Positions 1 through 12,400 of a stretch of 64,000 nt of DNA are shown piece after piece. Within the stretch, counting starts at the first letter, position 1; the number at the start of each line of letters is the position of its first letter. Both the position numbers and the translations under genes were made by a program. This DNA is from Hypsibius dujardini (Eukaryota; Tardigrada; Eutardigrada; Parachela; Hypsibiidae), in NCBI GenBank assembly GCA_001579985.1, contig LRSR01008563.1, forward strand, positions 1-64,000. The letters run 5' to 3'. Below the pieces are notes generated by a model that saw nothing but the letters and a program-made list of their open reading frames with translations, had not been told where the DNA came from and did no database searches.

Positions 1-86
1 GTGTGAAATTCCACGGAACAAGAAATGGTAGAAAACAGCGTCATTTTCCTACGTTAATTGTTTGTCATTTTTCGCGATTTTTGCAG

Positions 87-259
87 ATGATTGGACGTTC
101 GCTGTCGTCAAAACGCGATGCCACTTTTTTCAATCTCTGACAGATGCACATGAAATGCAGTTAAATATGCAACATTTAAAAGATGTCGGTGATGAGAGGC
201 ATGCTGAACTCCGGTTGGAGGGCGGTGCAATTTCGTCGGCGTCACCTCCTACAGCATAA
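87..259 (+). CDS. Terminal exon of an unrecognised protein (partial)
   Basis: A pyrimidine-rich stretch ending in cag at 84-86 is followed by an open frame of about 57 codons that stops with TAA at 257-259. It begins DDWTFAVVKTRCHFF and runs into a charged segment (LKDVGDERHAELRLEGG). The composition looks coding and the frame is open directly from the splice acceptor, so I read it as the last exon of a plus-strand gene whose body lies left of the window. I do not recognise the family, and no AATAAA is obvious just downstream. Confidence 0.4.
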
Positions 260-790
260 TCTCCCATCTATTTCTCCATCTATATGTGGCCTATCATTCA
301 TAATCGGCGTCTCCTATCATCTTCCAGTCTATATATTTTTATGTATTTATCTTTCCATCGGATGTCCACTGTTTCGATGCTTTTAGTTATTTCCATGTGC
401 AGTGTTACTTAACTTTATTTCACTTATTCCCTCCTTTTTTTTGGTCAATTTGAATTGGTTCCACAAGTCGTGTAGGTAGATGATGTCGCTCATCGGGTTA
501 GCAGTTATTGCAGTAAATACACATACCTTCGTACCATAAAGCCAGACATTCCGTGTATTGAAAGCTTTGGTTTGCTTTTGGGAAAGAAGCCTAGTTAAAA
601 AATTGTATGCCAAAGTAATTTCTTCCAGTCTCGCAATATACATTTTACTTTTACTCTAATAACGTTCAAATTTACTCAAACTTACGTCAGCTTCGGCAAC
701 AACTCTGCAAGTCGGCAGCTCACGATCCGAGCCGTCAAACATGTTGGAACATTAGAAATTGGGTGGTTCATCTTTTTAATTCTTTCCTGC
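260..790. other. Non-coding stretch, nothing recognised
   Basis: There is no convincing exon on either strand. A minus-strand open frame of 86 codons (383-643) has some protein-like stretches but no start context or splice partner that I could confirm. Confidence 0.4.
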
Positions 791-793
791 ATT

Positions 794-909
794 GTCGGCA
801 GAAGAAGTCTACTTCTCACATCCTTTCATGTCAAACGATTCCATTCCGTCTCGAGCATCCTCGTGGTCCACCTCATCTTCATCGAGCTCATCATCTGCGG
901 GTTACTTGG
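794..909 (+). CDS. Possible serine-rich exon cut off by a fold-back element
   Basis: After an acceptor-like cag (791-793) the frame reads EEVYFSHPFMSNDSIPSRAS and then a run of eight serines before it enters the repeat element that begins near 910. The low-complexity serine run and clean acceptor suggest an ancestral exon, but no family is recognisable and no matching downstream exon was found. It could also be chance. Confidence 0.2.
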
Positions 910-1802
910 GGCACAACCAAAATTCTCACCAGCAGTATGTGTACTCATATTTCTCTGTAATCGTTTTTTTGAGGGACGCTTAAAACAAAAAAATGATAAG
1001 CCATACAGAACAGACAGCAGGATACACGAAACCCGTGGAATGGCCATTGGAATCGGTCAGCCAACGAATTTCGCTCCACAAGACAGAGAATTTCGTTGCA
1101 CAAGAGTATCCGCTCTCCTTGGTAGGTTCGGCAATAAGTTCACAGTTAACCGGGAAGGTACCAGCCACCCTGGAAGGTTGACGATACAAATATAAACACT
1201 GACGGGCGATCGGTAAGCTTACCGGTTGTTCCGGAAATTCGATGGTTCAACCGGAAGAGCCAGGGTTTGTCCGTAAGGTCGCCGGTCACACCAGAAGGGT
1301 GATGGTGTCACCCAAAAACCGACGATTAATCCTGGAAGTTACTGGGTTCTCTTGAAGGTTGACGGTGTACTCAGAAGACCGCCGGCCAGTCCGGAAGGTT
1401 GCCCGTTTCTCCGGATGGCTGATGGGCCATTCTGAAGACTGACGGTCAGTTCGGAAGGTTGGCGGTCACTCCGAAAGAATATCGGTTGAACCATCGAACT
1501 TCTGCAGTGAACGGTAAACTTCCGGACTGACCGTGGGTCTTCGGGTTGAACCATCAACCTTGCGGGGTAGCCTGCACCTTCCCGGTTGATCGTGAACTTA
1601 TTGCCGAACCTACCAAGCAGAGCGGATACTCTTGTGCAACGAAATTCTCTGGCTGACCGCTTCCAATGGTCATTCCAGCTTGTCGTGTATCCTGCCGTCT
1701 GTTCTGTAAGGCTCACCATTCTTTTTGTTTTATGCGTCCCTAAAAAAACGGTTACAGAGAAGTATGAGTAGTCATACTGCTGGTGAGAATTGTGGCTGTG
1801 GC
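910..1802. mobile_element. Fold-back type element: about 250-base inverted arms around a degenerate ~30-base tandem repeat
   Basis: The left arm (about 910-1180) is closely matched by the reverse complement of about 1560-1802. The outer ends read ggcacaacc on the left and gctgtggcc on the right, and both arms carry the string ctgctggtgagaatt in opposite orientation just inside the ends. Between them, 1200-1560 is a degenerate tandem array of roughly 28-30 base units around the core tccggaaggttg. Long inverted arms plus internal short repeats, with no transposase frame, is the architecture of fold-back elements. No clear target duplication was found. Confidence 0.7.
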
Positions 1803-2521
1803 CTACCTCTGGCATTGCCTTTGCTTCCTCTCACCTCTCCTCGTTTCCGTAGTTGCTCAATCGTAACTCCACGCTGGTGGTGCTGTGGCTGCTCAAGACC
1901 ATGTTCCTCTCTGAGTGTATTGTCAGTCCGTTAATTAAATTAAGTATGCGTACATTACAAGACTCACTGATAGACGTTCTGATGCTTACGGTCGTTTCCG
2001 TTTTGACCTTTTCAGTTCATCTTTTGGCGCTTACTTGTCATTATGAAGAGGGGACGTGAACAGTTTCTTGAAGATGCATTGTGGACGGGCGGATGAAACT
2101 CGTTCGCGACCTCCCTATCTATTTAGCCATATTTTCCATACCTATTTAGCATTATACGAGGGCTCCTAAATAAGTAATGTCACTTGAATTTTTCCCAAGA
2201 GTCTGTCATGCATTGAAAGCAATTAGGCCTGTTTCTACTAGCTTATCCTCAGTTGAGTTAGGGAAAAATAATGAATCAAGTAGGTCAGTTCGGTAAAGAA
2301 TAAATAAATCGGCTTGGGAAGACACAGCGAATGCCCTGTCAACATTCTGTCCGCAATCTTATTCTCCTCCCAATTTTTTGATTTCGAACTGACATGAAAT
2401 CTGCAACAGCCGAAATTACCTTAAACTATCATACCTTTTGTTGTCCAAGAAAAGTCATGGCAGAAATAAAAACTCGCAAACACAACCTTGAGAGGATAAA
2501 GCCGGAAAAGAGTTCGATAAC
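1803..2521. other. Intergenic DNA with a possible mariner-like end
   Basis: No gene is recognised. From about 2155 the sequence tacgagggctcctaaataag resembles terminal repeats of Tc1/mariner-type elements and follows a TA. The opposite end was not found, so at most this is a remnant. Confidence 0.25.
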
Positions 2522-2527
2522 TTTATT
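2522..2527 (-). other. Polyadenylation signal AATAAA for the Ly6-mucin gene
   Basis: On the minus strand AATAAA lies about 52 bases beyond the stop codon of the Ly6-mucin gene, a normal position for its poly(A) signal. Confidence 0.5.
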
Positions 2528-2578
2528 GACAAAACCTAATTTGATATTAGCGTTCCTTGGTCAATGCCATGCGGACGT

Positions 2579-4651
2579 TTACTTCCGTCGACGATCAAAA
2601 ACTGTTCGACCTCTTTTGTAAGGTCGGGTAACGGAGATTGTCACTTCCGGTTGGGTCGCTTGCAGGAGCTCTTCGCCACCGTAATCGATTATTTTCTTTT
2701 TGGTTGTTGGCGCCTTCGTAGTGGTCGTAGTAGTTGTAGTTGTAGTCGTTGTGGTTGTCGGAGGCTTAGTCTTAATGGGGCCGTAGCCGTTGTCGCTGTC
2801 GTCACCACCAACTGCCTTGACCGATTTCTGAGCGGCGGAAGTGTCGATGGAATCAGTGTCGCTTCCGTCTCCCTCTTCCGTAGTGGTCGCCGGAGCAACG
2901 GTGGTCTTCCGAACCACCTTTGCGCTAATTTCCTTTGCCGCCGCGCTCAAAAGTTGATTTGTATTATCTGGTGCACTGGTCGCAGGTGCCTTGCTTGCGG
3001 CATAAGCTGGTGCAGGGACCTTAACTTCCTTATCGCCAGCTGCATTTGCGTCTTCGGTGTCATCCTCAGATTCGACCGCCGCTGTGACTGCTGGTGCCTT
3101 AGTAGTTGGAGCGGAAGTCGCAACGACAACCTTCACGGCAGGGACGACAACTTTGGGTGCAGGTGTAGCGGGTTTTCCGTAAGCACCAGCAGAGCTATCA
3201 ACCGACTTGATGTCTGCGCTTTCGTCTTCATCCTCGTCGGCGGGAGCTGCCGTCGTTGTTGGTGCCTTGGTGGCCACTTGTACCTTTGGTGCAGGTGTAG
3301 CGGCGGGTTTATAGGCCGGTTTGGGGGCTGGCGTAGCGGATGTCGCTACAGAGTCCTCATCAGAGCCTTCATCAGCAGCTGGGGTCGTAGCAGGGGCCTG
3401 GGTCGCCGGTGGTTTAGTTACAATTTCAACCTTTTTGGCGGGCACCTTGGGGACTGGTTTAGTTGAAGGTAGAACTGTTGTTGTCTCGGGGGCCGAGTCC
3501 TCATCGGCATTATCGTTAGGAGTGGCAGTTGTGGCGGCAGCAGTTGCAGCTTTTGTGGCAGGGGCTTGCGTTACGGGTGCTTCGACCTTTTTGGCGGGGA
3601 CCTTGGGGGCTGGGGTAACAACAGCGACCTTCTTCCCGTATGCGCCGCTATCGGCAGACTTTTTCGTATCAGCTGACGCATCCGCGGACTCGGAATCTGA
3701 ATCGCTACTGTCATTGCTATCGGAAGAGGAAGAGGCAGAGGCTGATCCTGTGATTGCAACTGCAGCAGGTTGAGCAACAACGGGTTTCTTGGGTACCGGA
3801 GCGGCAACTTGATGAGCAGACGCCGAGATGAGCTGAGCGCTCTGATCTTTGCTGCTACTACTGGAACCATCTGAGGCGTCGCCCGAGTCGCTGGCTTTGC
3901 CAGATCCGCTTGAAGATGACTGAGCAGATGCAGAACCGCTTACCTTGACTCCGGCTCCACCAGCCATATTAGTCAACAAAGTTGCGGATGAGGACTTTTT
4001 GGATCCGCTGCTCGATTGGATTGACTTGGAAGCAGAGGAGGATGCGGAACCCATGCTGAAAGTGATCTTACCACCCGATAGTGGCCCTGGTTCGATGTTA
4101 TTGCACCTGTAAAAACGACGTTTTGTAAAAAGAATGGTTTTGTTTGGGAAGGGAAAAACTTCCTCTTACCCATCTCCACGGCACTGGTAAAAGGCCACGG
4201 CAACATTCAAAAGAGATTCGTCTTGGATGACACTACATTCTTGACTGCAAGCACATTTGCCGGCACCCAATTTCCACGACGCAACGTTGCTTGCGCATGA
4301 TCGATGAACCTTGATTTGTCCTACAGGCACGGTAGTTGAAAAGAAAAAGGCCCTTTGGATGGGGAAATGAGACACAGTATGATCGACGCGGTTAAGGGTT
4401 CCTTACCATTGGATTCAAAAAGCACGGCGTCACAGTGGTCATCGGCATCCGGGCAATCGACTAATTGGTCATCTGATGGTTTCACGCAACTCTTGCTGCC
4501 ACTTGACACACATTCGTAACACTGAAGAGCCCAGGAACCCTCTAGAAAAATAAACCGCATTTTTAGTATTGTCATGGTCCTTAGAATAAAATGGGGAAAA
4601 CTTACCCACAAGGAGGAGGGCCACCACAGCTCCGGCGATAAACTGCCTCAT
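2579..4651 (-). CDS. Secreted Ly6/uPAR-like domain fused to a mucin-like Ser/Thr/Pro/Ala tail
   Basis: Four exons join in frame: 4606-4651, 4407-4541, 4170-4320 and 2579-4106, giving about 619 residues. Residues 1-16 (MRQFIAGAVVALLLVG) form a signal peptide. Residues 17-112 are a cysteine-rich domain opening with LQCYECVSSGSKSC and closing with GCNN, the three-finger Ly6/uPAR/quiver pattern; I count 11 cysteines, an odd number for this fold. The remaining 500 residues are cysteine-free: first serine-rich, then imperfect repeats around TPAPKV, AYGK and KAPTT alternating with Asp/Glu clusters, then a long threonine run, ending in a basic tail (KRGR, DRRRK). No C-terminal hydrophobic GPI signal is seen, so I infer a secreted, probably O-glycosylated extracellular protein. 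Its function is unknown. Confidence 0.8.
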
Positions 4652-6409
4652 TATTTTGGGCAGCGGACAAAGGTGATAAAGTAATAATAATATGCTGTCC
4701 GCGTCTGCGATGAAAGCCCCTTACTATTATAAATATGACGACAAATTAAAACGTAATAACGTAAACACTTTCACTTTCGCGTTCGCGTTCGACGGGCGAT
4801 TCGATCGAATAGGTAGGCGACTTACAGTTCGATGATAGTCTGTTAGCGGCAGGTGATTATTGTTAACTAGGTGGTAAGAGGCAAAAGACAAGGACGGCAC
4901 GTCTATCGTTCTATTTTTTCCGTTTTTTGATCACTTATATACCTAACATCGACACGTATGGCCTAACTGGCTACGCGCATGCCATTCACGCTTGTTTCAC
5001 CCACAACACCAGTTATGCTAATCCGTTCTATAGTAGAAGAATCTTGTTTTTCCTCTTATAAAACTCATCAACAGCGATCATAACAAAATTCTTGCCTTGG
5101 TGATTCTTACGTCTTTTCTCTTTCCTGGTCCGTTCTTCTGTCCTGCCTACTAATAACCTGTTTGCCCCTGACTGCTCAGTTGGGTTGGCGAGCTCACTAT
5201 TTGGTCTGTGCTTTCATGTTTTGGCATCCGATGACTGACGCAGGCACCTCATTATGTTATCACAATCAAGTCGAAATATTAAAAAAGTACATTTGGCACC
5301 ACTGCCGTATAGCTCGGGTTTTTCCGCTGCAAACAGTTTTCTCTCAACACCTACATTAACTTTACGCACGAACATATGAAACATTCTGCCACTTCCAGCA
5401 ACCAACACAAAGTATTAAATTACTTGGATTCATTGCAAATTCAGTTGATTTCCCCCATCGAATTATCTAAATAAGTGCCTGCTTCGGGGCGTAAAGAATT
5501 TTAGGGATGCGCTTGTAATTATCGAGTGTGCATTAAGGAATGGCAGCCAGACATACATACACATTAACCTTTTAACACCCTCTTTACAAGTAGGCAGACG
5601 TTACACATACTACTGTAGTAATGGCTCGAAATTCTCATATCACCGAGCGCCGAGATAATTGGTGAGTTTTGGTTGTTCGACATGGCTGCACTTCTCCCAA
5701 TCCTTCCAGGAACTTTTAACCCTCATTGGCAGCGCATGAGGAGCTCGGTCGTCAATTCTTTACGATACTTAATGTTGAGAATATGTCAGTTTGCTAATAA
5801 TGATTTAGGGCAAGGGGATAAATTCTCGGTAAATACAGAAAAGATACCTCTGCTTCACGGTTCATTGCAAACTGTATGCGAAACAAAAACAGAAACGGGG
5901 TTGAACCCCGCTGCAGGCCAAAAATTGAAGGAAATAAACGATGTACTTTCAGTTTCAGCTAATAATAGTAGACAGAAAGGCATTGCCTACCACCAGACAT
6001 GATTATTATTTGACTTGGTTGATCACCTTCGAGGAATGTGCGCGACAAACAACGGCAGACGTGCCGCACTTTGGGTTATTACGATCTGGACTAAGAGGCT
6101 TGATTAATTACCGACCTTCTGTTGCGTGTAATTTATTCCGTCGTGAAATTAATCTCTTTTTTGCTCACTAATTGAGAAAATACCATTAGATTACAAAACT
6201 AATTTTTGTTCGTAATAATGGGACTAGCACTGGCGGCCAACTTAGCAACCACTAAAATATTAACCGACTTTTCAAATAAAATCAGGGATCAACAAAACCA
6301 ATCGCTTTAGAAAAGAGTATCGTAAAAAATTGAGCATGCGAACAAAGGATTCCATTAGAAAAATGAGGGATAGAAATTTGAGCCGCAACGAATGAGAACT
6401 GGCACCATG
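4652..6409. other. Intergenic DNA, nothing recognised
   Basis: This is the upstream region of the Ly6-mucin gene and the downstream region of FMNL, both on the minus strand. Several open frames of 60-110 codons on the plus strand (for example 5673-6002) lack splice support and protein-like composition. A short hairpin, ggggttgaacccc, lies near 5896. Confidence 0.5.
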
Positions 6410-9400
6410 TTACAAGTCAAATTCTCCCATCACTTGCGACATTGTGGCACCGTCTTTTCTCCGCTGCGATCGGCGCAGCGCGTCCGCTCGTCTATACGGC
6501 TCGTTCTTTAGACCTGCGTATTAATGAAACGAACGATGGTAAAAAATGTGTGATGGAGTGTGCAATTTGAGTAACACTTACCCAACAACAGATCTTCCAG
6601 TGCCTGTAAAGGCAAAAGGTCACTTTGAGTCTGGTACTGGAAATAAACTTGAAAAGAGAACTTACGCCGTTATAAACTTCGTCCTGGGGCATGAGTTTCC
6701 TTTCTTTGATGTTTGTGGCTTTATTCTTCAGTTCACTGACCACAGCATCCTGTTGACAAAAAAATATGCGATGAATAACATTCTAATCCGTGAGCAGCCC
6801 TGGGGATGTCGATGGTCTAATTCCTTCCCAGCTATCTACCTGCTTCTTCTTGACTGTCCGCACACGACTCATATTGCTGGGTGAATGTTCCAACGACTCT
6901 TGTAGTCGGAGTCGACGGAAGTTATTCTCTTCCTCGGCGGCATTGAAGGCTTTAGTGAAACGCAGAATGCTGAGGAAGAAATCCTTGGGTTGCACGGTTC
7001 GCCGTGACTCACCAAAATACTCCGCGATTTCTCTACAAGCAAATGCAATTGTTGCTTTGAGGTACTGGCAAATTTTGTCGACAAATTACTAGGCATGCAC
7101 ACAAATGAGTTATTACGAGAAAGCATCAACGGCGATACGCTGTTCTTTTTGCAGTTGAGCCAGTTTCGGCTCATGCTCCTGAATGAAATGGCAGAGAAGG
7201 GAATTTGGCGGCTTCTTCATGTCGCACTCCCGTCGAGTCATCTCCATGCCTGAAAATAGTTGTGCAGCACTTGTTCTAACAGGAGAGCACTGGACACTAG
7301 CTGGCTAACCTTTATCCAGCTCATGAATGTCCGTGATGACGTTTTCCAGAGAAACTGCAATGTCAACACACACAAATATTATCGTATGTTATCGTAATCC
7401 TGCACACTGTTAACCCCAATCGAACTTGACTTGCCCTCAGCAGCTTTATCCACAAATATTAGGTCGTTGTCAAAGTGAAGAATATCCGGATACCGGTCCT
7501 GAACCGTCTAAAGAGATAAAAACGTTGTGAAGCGATTCCAAAACATCTTAGTCCTCTCTTACCGGGCACTACAAATGCATAAACAATACAGTACCTGTGC
7601 GATGTAATGCAGCAAGGTCGTTTTTCGATCAGTCGACTTCAAGTCCAGAAGCTAAAAACATGTAAGGCAGATTGTTAACAGAAGGACTTGAACATAAAAT
7701 TAGCATCAAATGAACCACCACTGGAACACGTTGACGCAGGCAATCATTACTCATAGCCGAAGATGCAGACAATCATTTTTATAGCAGGACAAAAAGGTAA
7801 ATAACTTGACAGAACGAGAACAGTAATGAACAATATAGTAAGTAAAACTCACCGATTCCAGACTTTGTAGCTTGAATCCATAAGCAGGCCCTCTTCGACT
7901 TGAGTTGAGGTAGTTTCCAAACGCCAACACTAATTCCAACACCTTGCGAAACCGATCCGATTTCTTTACCGCACGGGATGCCGTAAAGATGGCTTGTAGT
8001 TGAGGTGTCAAGACGCCTACACTGGTTTGGAAGGTATTGATAAAATTCATGATCTACAATGAAGATGGAGATAATGAAAAAGCATGCCGATGAAATGGAC
8101 GTGAACATTTAAATGTACTGCGGAGTCAGCAGCGCCTAGCTGGACGTACCTGCAGTTTTTGGACTAGTCGTTCCACGTGTGATGTTAACTGTAAAGAGGT
8201 CAAACAAGCTCGTTTCGCAAAATTCGCTGCGGAAAAAGGATTCAAACCTAGCATACAAACCTGGAGTAGGAATTTATCTTCATCCGTCAACACATCCACC
8301 GGCTTCTTCTCTCGATCGTATTCTTTGTACTTTTTTATCTCCTCTTCACTGGGCATAATACGGAGTAGCACCTCAATGTAATCTTGTGCTAGGAGGTGCA
8401 TGTCGAAATTGTTCAGTGCAAAAACAACCTAAAACACAGACGCAAAGAGACAATCCTTAGGGTACCAACAATAGGAGACTGTTAAAGAAAAGACTATTCT
8501 TACCTCATCGGTGGTGAGTTCAATGTTGCGACGCATAATGGCTAGAAAAACAAGCGCGTAGTAAAGTCTAGCTATTCTTTCCAAAATTAATATGGATCCA
8601 GGGCAAGCTCCCCCACTCACCAAGATTACGAAGACGGTTAGCTTCTAAAAGCGAAACTTTTTCCGCTCGTTTGAACTGCAGTTTAGAAGGTGTCAACGCC
8701 TGGTCTCCACCACCTCCGCTATCCACCTGATCGGAGCCCGTGCTGTGAATGCTGACTCCCCTCCCACTTTGACCGGTCTTAAAGCTCTCTTCAAACTGAC
8801 TGAAATCCAATGTCTAAAACGAGAGTGACATTGGACAATGGTCAAACAGCTTCAGATGCGGTAGATTGAGATTGTGGACTGTCTACCGAAAGAATCTTTT
8901 CGTCATCCAGCTCACTGAATATTGTCCCCTTGACCTGATTTGGCTATGAAAAGAGAAGAATGCGATGAGCAAAGTTCTCTTAAAATCCCACTGCAAGGAA
9001 GTTGAGTAATATCGCAGGAAACTAGGAAGAAACCTCAACTCTTACCTTGAGCACTATCCAATTGAGGACGGGCAATTTGTGTTTTGTATTCACTTTGCGC
9101 TTGATCGTAAAAGCTGCAAATCAAAACGTAAGGAAACACGACAAAAACTATCATTTAACATGAATAGTTGAAAGACGAGAATGGTTACCGCCCAGAGCTG
9201 AATCAGGCATTCCTATTGGATGGGAAAACATCATGGTAAGCTTCAGTAGCGACAGATACTGATGAAAAGGCTTACCAGGGCCAGGAGGAGGCGGAGGAGG
9301 GACAAAAGATTGATCCCGACCAAACGACAATCCACCAGGAGTCGCTCCGTTGAGATGGGACCGTTTGCCGTCTCCAACACCCAGCCCAACACCAAACCCA

Positions 9401-12400
9401 GGTGGAGGAGGAGGAGGCGGTGGAGGTGGTGGTGGCAAAAAGTCTGTACTAACTTTCTGCGAAGGATCCGCGGCTACAAAGGACAAAGCAGTGCCTGAAT
9501 GGGCAAGATCGCTGCCACCAGAATCAGCTGTAAATAAGGACACCCACGTCGTCAATACTTGATAAACGGACGAAATGGGTGATCTGACAGGATGCACTTA
9601 CATCGAATACGCTGCTGCAGATGCTCGAGTTCGCCCATCTTAGCGGTGAGCAATCTTCGGGATTCCTCGTCCTTCTGTGTGTAGGTGCGCCGCAGAGTAC
9701 TCAGCTCGTGATCAGTGTGCTCATGAAGGACACGCAAATCATCTCGTTCTTTGGAGAGATCAGTGAGACGGTTCTCGAGACATGCAATCTTGCCAAGGGC
9801 AGCATTCTCCGTATTGCGTACCCTTTCTTGGGCCTAAAGAAACGACTCAATAATCCAATTTCTAACCGACTGACCAATACCATTGGGTGCAAAAAAACGT
9901 ACATGGGAGAGCTCATCTTCCACTTCTTGTACCCGTTCTAACGCCGCATGGGATATCTCAGCGTCTTTCATCAGTGCAGTCACGTCGAAAACGTTATCCA
10001 AATAAGCGGCAATCTGTTGGAGCAAACAAACTATCGTCAAATATGCGATGCAGAGAGTTCAATGATGCTGATTGTACTGGTACCTACCTGTGTAGTCAAT
10101 TCTTCGCTTTCGTGGTGACGAATTTTCTGTGTTTAGTGACGAATTATCAAAACCGAGTTAGAATTCCCAGCCAACTGTAAACGCAGTGTCACTTATGCCC
10201 AGAGAAAAGTACCTCGAGGTATTCGTCCAAACCGATAATGGTAAATTCGTACTGAAGAAAAACCCGGTAATTCATATCGTCTGAAAAATGAGGAATTCAA
10301 GTCGCGGTCTATCATGATTGACGACCGACGATCACAGTCCTGCATCAGATTTCTCACCGACAGAGTGTACAATGATGTTGATGAACTGCACGCAAGCCAC
10401 CTAAAGAGATGAAACATTTTCGTCATACTACATGTGCCCGTACCAAAAGGCGTAAGATTGTCTCGTTGCTTTCTTGCCATGAAATCGATGGAAAAGGCTT
10501 CAAAATGCCGAAAGTAGTGCATTAGGGTTTCGAATCGGTGTCGCTCCTGATGGACCATTTTGAAATGGTCAAAAGCAGCAAGAATCATTTGATGACCCCC
10601 CTTCACCAGGCAAATCGCAGCCAACAACTCCAGCACTAGTGCCTTGGTTCGAAGGCTCTTATGGACCAGGCTGAGAGCGATATAGTTGATAGCGTCGGAC
10701 CGGCTAATTACCATGTTGAAGCCAAACTAGGTGCAAACAACGCAAGTTATCGTTGTGTTTGGTACTAGTACGTTAATTTGGGAGGATTTTATCATAGAGA
10801 ACTCACCTTATTGTTCATGATGGCTCGCAGGCAGAGCACGCAGACATGAACATCGTCGGACAACTGATCGAGTCGCTTAGTGGCAGACGATCGACTCAGA
10901 CGCAGAGACTTGTGAGTGGAGTCGTGGCTATTACCATTCTTCTCGTGACCATTGCTGGAAGAGGTGCCGTTACCGTTGGAGCTGCTACCATTCTGGCTGA
11001 CGTCCCCCCTGGGAATTGAATAAATTTCCTAGAATCGACTCTTTAATAAAGCCAGCCGAAATGAACGCAACATACTTGATCTGAAGCAAGCGTGAAGCCA
11101 GATAGTCTATTAACACGTCCAAGCCCGAATTGTCGTCATTGAGAAATTCTCGAACCCACCTGAGACAATTCAAATAACTATAATTAATAATTAACAATAC
11201 GTTGAAGAGATATGTATATGTTCTCTTTCACTGCATCGTATCCGGCTATCGGTAATAAGTCTACAAAATAACTCCGGAAAGAGCACATACTCGATGTTGT
11301 TGGTGCGAAGAGAAGTCTCCAAATTACGAAGAACTTGAGTCGAGGTGGCGCTGTTGTCGCTGCTCTTCAATTTTAACTGCGAAAAACCAACACAAACACT
11401 TTCCAGCAAACAGCAGAGTTTGCATTGGACAAACAGCCGTTCGATGACTGTGGACTGGCATTGACCTTGGACACTGCACACACACGGCTACCAATGGTAA
11501 GCCTTCGTAGCATAATCAAATTACCTTGGTCAGGGACTTTGCTTTGTTAGAGAGGAGTTTGGGATCAATGAGCTGGCGCAGTTTAGAGAGATAGGCCGAG
11601 GGTGGATCCTTCACCACAACCCGCTCCTGCAACAAGGCATCATCAACCGAACCGAATGCTTCAAACATCTACTAGTTAAATCTAGCAGTCGCTGGTCACA
11701 CATAAACGGCGTGCTCTGGGCTAGAGCGAAACCGAGTCACCCACCCACTGAAAATGTTAACAGTATTGCTGCAAGGAAGACACCCATTCTGTTGCATTGT
11801 GTTTAACCTTTTTAGACTATTTTTCAGTTGCCTCAACATCGGCAAAAGTTTTTAGGCTTGTCACCGGATTGCAAACTTGCTGCCTACCCACTAGATCAGC
11901 AGGCGGAACAGAGTAAGACAAGAGCAGAGACAGGTCATACAAACAAACAGGAAGACAAGGTACACCAAGCCCTGGTCAGTTATTACAACAGCAACATTAT
12001 ACACACTTCTCGGAAGAACTGCTGCCTGACTGTTCTTTGCCAACATGGCCTTCCAGAAAATGGGATGGAAAAGAATGAGCCGATAGGAAGCACCGGGCAC
12101 GTTCATTCCGAAAAAAACAACAACCGGTAAAATAAGAGGAGAGCAGTAGGCTAAACAGCGATGATGAAAGAGTCAAGTGAATTAATGATGGAAATGAGGC
12201 AAGCGTTGTTGACACCCTCCAGCACGGATAGTACTAGTGAGGACTATGTAGACAGAGAGCAGAGAGAGAAGATTCGATTTGCCGCTTCGAAGAGCCAACC
12301 TGATGCATGTCTGGTGTGTAAACTTGAGCTTGCGAATTCTCATTGACTGAGCTAACTGACTGACCACACCACACTGACAAGTAAGATCATGGCACTAATA

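Noticed and set aside
383-643. Minus-strand frame of 86 codons near the left edge
   Set aside because: Some plausible stretches, but no start, splice partner or recognised domain.
2564-3773. Long plus-strand open frames (300 and 150 codons)
   Set aside because: They are antisense to the repetitive mucin-like exon; biased composition of that exon keeps the opposite strand open. No splice sites or motifs.
10479-10726. Reading FMNL exon 8 straight through into [11 protein letters not shown]
   Set aside because: The family requires FMVACVQF; splicing at the GC donor restores it.
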